Part shown: positions 5,600 through 10,244 of the stretch, piece by piece
Layout: each line of letters starts with the position of its first letter
How positions within the stretch are numbered: the first letter of the stretch is position 1
NCBI GenBank assembly: GCA_050049355.1
Contig: JASFWK010000072.1
Coordinates: forward strand, 1 to 10,244
Origin: JASFWK01 sp050049355
Lineage (GTDB): Bacteria > Chloroflexota > Anaerolineae > B4-G1 > DUEL01
Length of the DNA: 10,244 bases
Reading direction: 5' to 3'
Notes under the pieces: model-generated
The model's input: the letters and a program-made list of their open reading frames with translations, nothing else
What the model was told of the DNA's origin: nothing
The model's database searches: none
Program-made: the position numbers and the translations under genes

Positions 5600-8182
5600 A
5601 TGCTGGGAATGAGAGGCAAACTCAACGGCTCGTCTCGCGCGCTCTGGAGCCTTGGGTTGCGGGGCCTGTTGCAGCGCCCCTGGCAGACCCTGTTGATGCT
5701 TCTTGGTATCACATTGGGGGTTGCCGTCGTCGTCGCTGTTGACCTGGCTAATGCCAGCGCCAGCCAGGCGTTCGACCTGAGCACTGAGGCTGTCACCGGT
5801 CGCGCGACGCACCAAATCGTGGCTGGCCCGCAGGGACTGGAGGAAGAGCTCTACGCTCGACTGCGGGTGGAGGGGTTGCTGCGTGCAGCCGCACCCATTG
5901 TGACCGATTATGTCTCTTCGCCCCAGTTAGGCGGTCGGCCGCTTCAATTGCTGGGCGTCGATGTCTTCGCTGAATCGCCGTTTCGCAGCTATCTCTGGAC
6001 GGAGGGTGATGCTGAGATCGGTGAGTTGACTGACTTCCTTACCGACCCGGGTGCGATTCTGATCTCCCGCGATTTGGCCGACCGGTATGACCTTGGCCGT
6101 GGTGCGCACCTGACCCTGGACGTGGCCGGGCACCAACCGGACGTGTTCGTCGCTGGACTCTTGGAGCCGTCTGATCCTCTCGGCCGCCGGGGTCTTGAAG
6201 GTATTATCCTGAGTGACATAGCCACGGCCCAAGAACTGCTTGGCCGAGTGGGCAGACTGGATCGCATTGACCTGATTTTGCCGGACGACGGTGGGATTTC
6301 GGCTGGACGTATTAGCGCGTCGCTGCCGCCAGGCGCCCGGGTACAGGCCGTCGAGGCACGTACCGATGGACTCAAGCAGATGACTGCTGCCTTTCGCACG
6401 AATCTCAGGGCCCTCAGTTTGCTGGCGCTATTCGTCGGTCTCTTCCTCATCTACAACACCATGACCTTCTCGGTGGTGCAGCGGCGTTCGCTCTTTGGCA
6501 GGCTTCGGTGCCTGGGTGTCACGCGACGTGAGGTGTTCGCTCTGGTGGTGAGCGAAGCTTTCTTCGTGGGCATGATTGGGGCTGCTCTAGGTCTGGCCCT
6601 GGGCATCGCTATGGGACGGAGGGCCGTACTTCGGGTCACTCAGACCATCAACGATCTCTACTTTGTGTTGACCGTGCGGGGCGTGGGGATCCCGGTCGCG
6701 AGTTTGGTCAAAGGGGCGCTCCTAGGTGTCCTTGCGACGACCGCGACCGCAAGCCTACCCGCCTGGGAGGCGGCTTCTGTGCCCCCGCGCGCGGCGCTCT
6801 CCCGATCTGGGTTGGAGAGCAAGGCGCAGCGGGGTGTGGTGTGGGCAGCGGTAGGGAGTCTGGCCGCGTTTGGCGTTGGCACTGGTGTTCTTGGGCTGCC
6901 GACCCGGAGCCTGCTGGTGAGTTTCACAAGCATGTCCGCCGTGGTGCTGGGGTTTGCCCTGCTTACTCCTTTGGCGATGAGCATCGTCATGCGCGGGGCT
7001 GCCCCATTGCTTGGTCGTGTATGGGGATCGCTGGGGCGGATGGCGCCGCGCGATGTGGTTAGCTCGCTAAGTCGCACCTCCGTAGCCGTCGCAGCGTTGA
7101 TGATTGCCGTCTCCGTCACGATCGGCGTGAGTCTGATGATCGGCAGTTTCCGTCACACGGTGGTGGACTGGCTGGGCTATGCCCTGCAGGGTGACCTCTA
7201 TGTCAGAGCTCCGAGCTTCAAGGCTACGCAGAACGTCCGAGTGCTCGATCCCGCTGCGGTGGAGATTGTCGAGGAGTTCCCGGGTGTAGATAGAGCAGAG
7301 TTGATCCGCGCCACGACGGTGGGCTCCCCGGCAGGCCCTGTCTACGTCGAAGCGGGCACTAGCACGGACTACGGGGAGGGTCTGCGTTACGTCTCGGCCG
7401 AGGGATCGCCTGAGGAGGTCTGGGAGGCTGTCCAACAGGGAGCAGTGATCGCGTCGGAGCCGTTGGCGAACCGTTTGGAACTTCCTCCGCGCGGCGGTAC
7501 CATCACGCTCTACACCGGCCGGGGCCTGGCAGAGCTGGATGTTGCTGGCATCTACTACGACTATGCCTCAAGTCAAGGAACGGTGATCATATCCATGAAT
7601 ACCTACCGCGGCCTGTGGGATGACGACGCGGTTACCGCGTTGGCGGTGTACCTTGAGTCTGGTGCTGATGTCGACGAAGTGGCAAGCCGCATGGAGGAAG
7701 AGCTTGCCTCCGTGCAGAGGGTGCAGGTTCGGTCCAATCGGGGGCTGCGCGAGGACGCACTGGCGGTTTTCGATCGCACCTTTGCCATCACCAGCGCGCT
7801 GCAGATGCTGGCCACCATCGTTGCCTTCATCGGCGTGCTGAGCGCGCTGCTCTCCTTGGAGCTGGACAAGCAGCGCCAGCTCGGAATACTGCGGGCAGTG
7901 GGTCTCACCGTGCGGCAGCTTTGGGGCCTGGTGTCCCTGGAAACCGGTATGATGGGTGCTGTTGCTGGCCTGCTGTCTATGCCCACTGGCTACGTGCTGT
8001 CCCTGATCCTGATCTACGTCATCAACAGGCGCTCTTTCGGGTGGACCCTGCAGATGCACATTAGGTTATCCCCTTTCATCCAGGCCTTCGTCGCTGCAGT
8101 GGTTGCTGCGCTCCTGGCTGGCATCTATCCAGCCTATCGCATGGGCAAGATGGTAACTGCTGAGGCGCTGCGATTTGAGTAG
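5600..8182 (+). CDS. FtsX/MacB-type ABC permease, long duplicated form (fused AttF-AttG-like / YbbP-like)
   Basis: Membrane subunit of the ABC system, about 860 residues, built as two similar halves. Numbering from ATG 5600: helix 1 at about 28-47 (QTLLMLLGITLGVAVVVAVD), a periplasmic MacB-type domain to about 260, an FtsX three-helix block (about 270-390, with NTMTFSVVQRRSLFGRLRCLG), two linking helices (about 411-463), then a second copy: a helix at about 490-515, a second extracytoplasmic domain to about 725, and a last FtsX block (730-850, with SLELDKQRQLGILRAVGLT) ending in IYPAYRMGKMVTAEALRFE. Ten helices in this order is the YbbP layout (E. coli YbbP is about 800 residues). In AttEFGH systems two separate permeases occupy this place. 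The start is uncertain: TTG 5585, ATG 5600 and ATG 5609 are all in frame and none has a good Shine-Dalgarno. The substrate is unknown, probably lipid or lipoprotein-like. Confidence 0.88.
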   Translation: MLGMRGKLNGSSRALWSLGLRGLLQRPWQTLLMLLGITLGVAVVVAVDLANASASQAFDLSTEAVTGRATHQIVAGPQGLEEELYARLRVEGLLRAAAPIVTDYVSSPQLGGRPLQLLGVDVFAESPFRSYLWTEGDAEIGELTDFLTDPGAILISRDLADRYDLGRGAHLTLDVAGHQPDVFVAGLLEPSDPLGRRGLEGIILSDIATAQELLGRVGRLDRIDLILPDDGGISAGRISASLPPGARVQAVEARTDGLKQMTAAFRTNLRALSLLALFVGLFLIYNTMTFSVVQRRSLFGRLRCLGVTRREVFALVVSEAFFVGMIGAALGLALGIAMGRRAVLRVTQTINDLYFVLTVRGVGIPVASLVKGALLGVLATTATASLPAWEAASVPPRAALSRSGLESKAQRGVVWAAVGSLAAFGVGTGVLGLPTRSLLVSFTSMSAVVLGFALLTPLAMSIVMRGAAPLLGRVWGSLGRMAPRDVVSSLSRTSVAVAALMIAVSVTIGVSLMIGSFRHTVVDWLGYALQGDLYVRAPSFKATQNVRVLDPAAVEIVEEFPGVDRAELIRATTVGSPAGPVYVEAGTSTDYGEGLRYVSAEGSPEEVWEAVQQGAVIASEPLANRLELPPRGGTITLYTGRGLAELDVAGIYYDYASSQGTVIISMNTYRGLWDDDAVTALAVYLESGADVDEVASRMEEELASVQRVQVRSNRGLREDALAVFDRTFAITSALQMLATIVAFIGVLSALLSLELDKQRQLGILRAVGLTVRQLWGLVSLETGMMGAVAGLLSMPTGYVLSLILIYVINRRSFGWTLQMHIRLSPFIQAFVAAVVAALLAGIYPAYRMGKMVTAEALRFE

Positions 8183-8185
8183 CCT

Positions 8186-9331
8186 ATGAAGCGATTAGCC
8201 CCGATTCTGGTCGGTCTGCTTGCTGTTGGGCTCCTGGTTGCGCTCTTGCCGCGCGGCAGACCTCAGGTGCGAGCACGGCTTGTTCTGCCGCCGGGGGATG
8301 TCGAGGGCTTTGCGCGCGCCGAAGGGCCGCGCGCCTTCGACTTTCCCGGCGACTATGGCCCTCACTCTGACTATCAGACGGAATGGTGGTACTACACCGG
8401 TAACCTGGAGAGCTCGGGTGAGCGCCATTTCGGTTATCAGCTGACCTTCTTCCGACGTGCTCTGACGCCGCCTTCGGAGTGGCAGGACCGTCCCTCCAGC
8501 TGGGCTGCTGATCATGTCTACATGGCGCACTTCGCGGTCACCGATGTCGGTGGCGGGCGTCATCAGGCGTTTGAGCGCTTCTCTAGAGGCGCGGCCGGGC
8601 TGGCGGGGGCGGAATCCTCTCCCTATCGTGTATGGCTGGATGATTGGCGCGTCGAGATGGTTGAGCCGAGTGTGTACCGTCTGCGCGCTGCTCAGGGGAA
8701 CCTGGAGATTGACCTTCTGTTGACTGATCGGAAGAGGCCTGTTCTGCATGGCGATTCGGGCTACAGTCGAAAGGGGCCTGAGCCGGGCAGCGCATCCTAC
8801 TACTACAGCCAGACCCGGCTGGAGACCTCCGGCATGGTGATGGTGGGGGACGTTGAGTACTCGGTCGATGGCGCAAGCTGGATGGATCACGAGTTCAGCA
8901 CCAGCGTCCTCGGGGTCGATCAGGTGGGGTGGGATTGGTTTGCGCTCCATTTGAATGATGGCAGCGAGTTGATGGTCTTTCAGATCAGGAGGACGGACGG
9001 GAGCGTGGATCCCTTCTCCAGCGGCACGCTGGTCTCGCCCGACGGCAGCGCGCGCCATCTGAGTCGCGGTGACTTTGAGGTGATCGTTGAGAGTACCTGG
9101 CGCAGTCCGCGCTCTGGCGCCGTCTACCCTGCTGGATGGCGGGTGGAGGTGCCTGCAGCTGACCTAATGCTGGAGATCGATCCCTATCTGACTGACCAGG
9201 AGCTGGACGCTTCGTACATCTACTGGGAGGGAGCGGTGCGGGTGCGCGGCGAGCGCGCTGGTGAGTCCTTGACGGGTTCTGGCTACGTTGAGATGACCGG
9301 GTATGCTTACCCAATTCAGGGTCAATTCTGA
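8186..9331 (+). CDS. AttH/CrtC-fold lipocalin-like exported protein
   Basis: A 381-residue protein of the AttH/hydroxyneurosporene-synthase (CrtC) superfamily: two lipocalin-like beta-barrel domains, associated with hydrophobic ligands. Residues 1-22 form a basic-hydrophobic signal peptide or anchor (MKRLAPILVGLLAVGLLVAL) with no lipobox cysteine, so it is likely outside the membrane, anchored or released. Family landmarks are HSDYQTEWWYYTGNL (60-74), FGYQLTFFRRAL (82-93), HVYMAHFAVTD (110-120), the LLLTDRKRPVLHGDSGYSRKG region (177-197), SYYYSQTRL (204-212), SWMDHEFSTS (231-240) and QVGWDWFALHLNDGSELMVFQIR (246-268). The gene starts three bases after the permease stop, so translation is coupled. 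This order (ATPase, permease, CrtC-fold protein) defines the AttEFGH type of system. CrtC enzymes hydrate carotenoids, but no carotenoid genes are nearby, so a binding or hydrolase role is as likely. Family confident, substrate unknown. Confidence 0.92.
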   Translation: MKRLAPILVGLLAVGLLVALLPRGRPQVRARLVLPPGDVEGFARAEGPRAFDFPGDYGPHSDYQTEWWYYTGNLESSGERHFGYQLTFFRRALTPPSEWQDRPSSWAADHVYMAHFAVTDVGGGRHQAFERFSRGAAGLAGAESSPYRVWLDDWRVEMVEPSVYRLRAAQGNLEIDLLLTDRKRPVLHGDSGYSRKGPEPGSASYYYSQTRLETSGMVMVGDVEYSVDGASWMDHEFSTSVLGVDQVGWDWFALHLNDGSELMVFQIRRTDGSVDPFSSGTLVSPDGSARHLSRGDFEVIVESTWRSPRSGAVYPAGWRVEVPAADLMLEIDPYLTDQELDASYIYWEGAVRVRGERAGESLTGSGYVEMTGYAYPIQGQF

Positions 9332-9377
9332 GTGCTCGACAGGTGTCGCTTGGATCGGCAGCAGTGAGTGTGTGAAA

Positions 9378-9384
9378 GAGGAGG
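9378..9384 (+). promoter_or_regulatory. Shine-Dalgarno that decides the DUF1475 start
   Basis: GAGGAGG lies nine bases before GTG 9394. The alternative in-frame GTG at 9385 abuts it directly, which argues against that start. Confidence 0.65.
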
Positions 9385-9393
9385 GTGAGTAGC

Positions 9394-9735
9394 GTGAAGA
9401 TAGCGAATATCGTGGCACTGTTGGGCTTCTTGGCTATGGGAGGAGTACTTGCCTATGCTTTCGTCAGCGGCGATCTTGCGCGCGAAGGGCGCCTACTTCT
9501 CTCAATGCCCTGGGGAATCGTATCGTTGGTAGATCTGTACGTGGGGTTCATCCTCTTCTCCGGCTGGATCGTCTATCGTGAGAGGTCGTTCGTACGCTCC
9601 GTGATCTGGGTCGTCTTGGTGATGGTCCTGGGCTTCTTCACGGCGAGCTTGTACACCCTGATTGCCCTGCGGACTAGCGGGGGAGAGTGGAGGCGCTTCT
9701 GGTTGGGAAGGAGAGCGGGCCGCGAGGGCGCCTGA
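9394..9735 (+). CDS. Small three-helix membrane protein, DUF1475 family
   Basis: A 113-residue hydrophobic protein. Helices lie at about 4-24, 43-61 and 66-92. The conserved core SMPWGIVSLVDLYVGFILF (37-55), then WIVYRE (58-63), matches DUF1475, a family of unknown function found in bacteria and some plants. A basic tail (RRFWLGRRAGR) follows the last helix and probably faces the cytoplasm. Start: GTG 9394 has GAGGAGG at 9378-9384 with nine bases of spacing; the in-frame GTG at 9385 touches that sequence and is a worse choice. A 62-base gap separates it from the AttH-like gene, with a small palindrome (CGACA-GG-TGTCG, 9337-9348). Its 3' end overlaps the next gene, so the two are probably translated together. 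No enzymatic motif is visible. Confidence 0.8.
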   Translation: MKIANIVALLGFLAMGGVLAYAFVSGDLAREGRLLLSMPWGIVSLVDLYVGFILFSGWIVYRERSFVRSVIWVVLVMVLGFFTASLYTLIALRTSGGEWRRFWLGRRAGREGA

Positions 9736-10190
9736 GGCGCGACAGGCTGCACGTCCGGTTCTTGCCCGGCGCAGCGGCGGAGGATCCGGTCTCTCCACGG
9801 CGCTATACCCTTACCCACTCCGACCTGACGGGTGATCTGTTTCTGACGATCGGTTCGGACTACGACCGGAAGCAGACCTCTGGCTGGTACACCCGTCTTA
9901 TGCGCGACGAAGTGCTGGCCGAGTGGCTTGAGGGTGAGGAGGGGCTGGTGCTCCATGTGCACTGTCATGTGAGCGGTGGGCTGGTCTTCGGCGCGGCTGG
10001 CTGGCGATATGCGGTGTTCCAGCGAGAGCTACCATTGGTGCTGGAAGCCTTCCGGTTCGGGGATCGTCGGCTTATTGAAGCTCGACCCGAACTTGACCGG
10101 GCGCCCATCCGGGTTCACTTCCACGCCAGACAGCCGGGTTACGACCGCATCGAGTCGTGGGGCGTGCTCGGGGACTATGTGACGAGGTGA
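9687..10190 (+). CDS. Stay-green (SGR) family protein, probable chlorophyll Mg-dechelatase homologue
   Basis: SGR proteins remove the central Mg from chlorophyll a to give pheophytin a, the first step of chlorophyll breakdown in plants; some bacterial homologues, including Anaerolineae ones, have this activity. The protein here is 167 residues from GTG 9687. The core is plainly SGR: YTLTHSDLTGDLFLTIG (40-56), GWYTRLMRDEVLAEW (66-80), LVLHVHCHVSGG (87-98), FQRELPLVLEAFRFGDRRL (110-128), PELDRAPIRVHF (133-144) and YDRIESWG (150-157). H44, D46 and D74 have the same spacing (0, +2, +30) as the residues I recall as catalytic in the Anaerolineae enzyme. No plastid-type extension or cysteine-rich C-terminal tail is present, as expected for bacterial forms. 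The GTG 9687 start overlaps the DUF1475 gene by 49 bases; a shorter form starting at a CTG at 9732, touching the DUF1475 stop, would also cover the whole SGR core. No chlorophyll biosynthesis genes are visible. Confidence 0.9.
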   Translation: MEALLVGKESGPRGRLRRDRLHVRFLPGAAAEDPVSPRRYTLTHSDLTGDLFLTIGSDYDRKQTSGWYTRLMRDEVLAEWLEGEEGLVLHVHCHVSGGLVFGAAGWRYAVFQRELPLVLEAFRFGDRRLIEARPELDRAPIRVHFHARQPGYDRIESWGVLGDYVTR

Positions 10191-10195
10191 GGAGG
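10190..10195 (+). promoter_or_regulatory. Shine-Dalgarno of the last, partial gene
   Basis: AGGAGG overlaps the last base of the SGR stop codon and lies six bases before GTG 10202, an ideal spacing. It supports a real gene running off the right edge and coupled to the SGR gene. Confidence 0.75.
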
Positions 10196-10201
10196 CTGTC
10201 C

Positions 10202-10244
10202 GTGTTTGACGCGCGAAAGTCCTCTGAGGAACCGACCATCCGCC
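10202..10244 (+). CDS. Start of an unidentified gene (cut by the window edge)
   Basis: GTG 10202 opens a frame of 14 codons (beginning MFDARKSSEEPTIR) that stays open to the window end. It starts 11 bases after the SGR stop and has a near-perfect Shine-Dalgarno, so it is very probably the next gene of the same transcript. The fragment is hydrophilic and lacks a signal peptide start. Too short to assign a family. Confidence 0.6.
   Translation, partial: MFDARKSSEEPTIR

Noticed and set aside
8195..9058. 287-codon minus-strand frame opposite the AttH-like gene, and similar antisense frames at 5099-5815 and 3631-4209
   Set aside because: All lie opposite genes with strong family motifs, have low-complexity Arg/Pro/Ser/Gln-rich translations, and lack family matches.
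8186..9331. Calling the AttH-like gene carotenoid 1,2-hydratase (crtC)
   Set aside because: The fold is shared, but the ABC ATPase and permease next door and the absence of carotenoid genes point to the AttH branch.
9337..9348. CGACA-GG-TGTCG palindrome before the DUF1475 gene as an operator
   Set aside because: Only five pairs with a two-base centre, no second copy and no promoter-like elements that I could place around it.

Overview
The window is a dense, entirely plus-strand run of bacterial genes with high G+C. It uses non-ATG starts often: GTG is the best-supported or only usable start for at least four genes. The best taxonomic clue is a stay-green (SGR) chlorophyll Mg-dechelatase homologue at the right end. 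Outside plants and algae this family is known from scattered bacteria, notably Anaerolineae. Together with the gene styles this suggests Chloroflexota (Anaerolineae-like), but that is an inference and not proven by the window.

Layout. Positions 1-227 hold the C-terminal part of a DUF1295 (steroid 5-alpha-reductase-like membrane protein) gene. It keeps the family's hallmark motif and its terminal motif but appears to lack about 45 residues between them. It abuts a TIGR01777/YfcH-type SDR gene (232-1137). A 204-base intergenic stretch with a strong hairpin follows, then a UV-damage endonuclease gene of the UvsE family (1342-2319), a TetA-like MFS transporter gene (2377-3699) and a tRNA pseudouridine-13 synthase gene, truD (3784-4845).

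Positions 4856-9331 encode an ABC system that matches the AttEFGH layout. It consists of a LolD/MacB-class ATPase, one long FtsX/MacB-type permease that looks like the two Att permeases fused (YbbP-like, about 10 membrane segments), and an AttH/CrtC-fold lipocalin-like exported protein. All three are tightly spaced and probably co-transcribed, with truD just upstream. Next come a small three-helix DUF1475 membrane protein (9394-9735) and the SGR homologue, which overlaps it by 49 bases if the GTG at 9687 is the start. The first 14 codons of another gene, behind a near-perfect Shine-Dalgarno sequence, run off the right edge.

How they fit. The solid functional unit is the ABC export/lipoprotein-sorting-type system with AttH. 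The more speculative theme is light and pigment stress: UV-lesion repair (UvsE), a TIGR01777 SDR and DUF1295 pair often seen near photolyase genes in other bacteria, a CrtC-fold protein and a chlorophyll Mg-dechelatase homologue lie within 10 kb. No RNA genes, insertion sequences, CRISPR arrays or convincing rho-independent terminators were seen, and no gene-free stretch exceeds about 205 bases.
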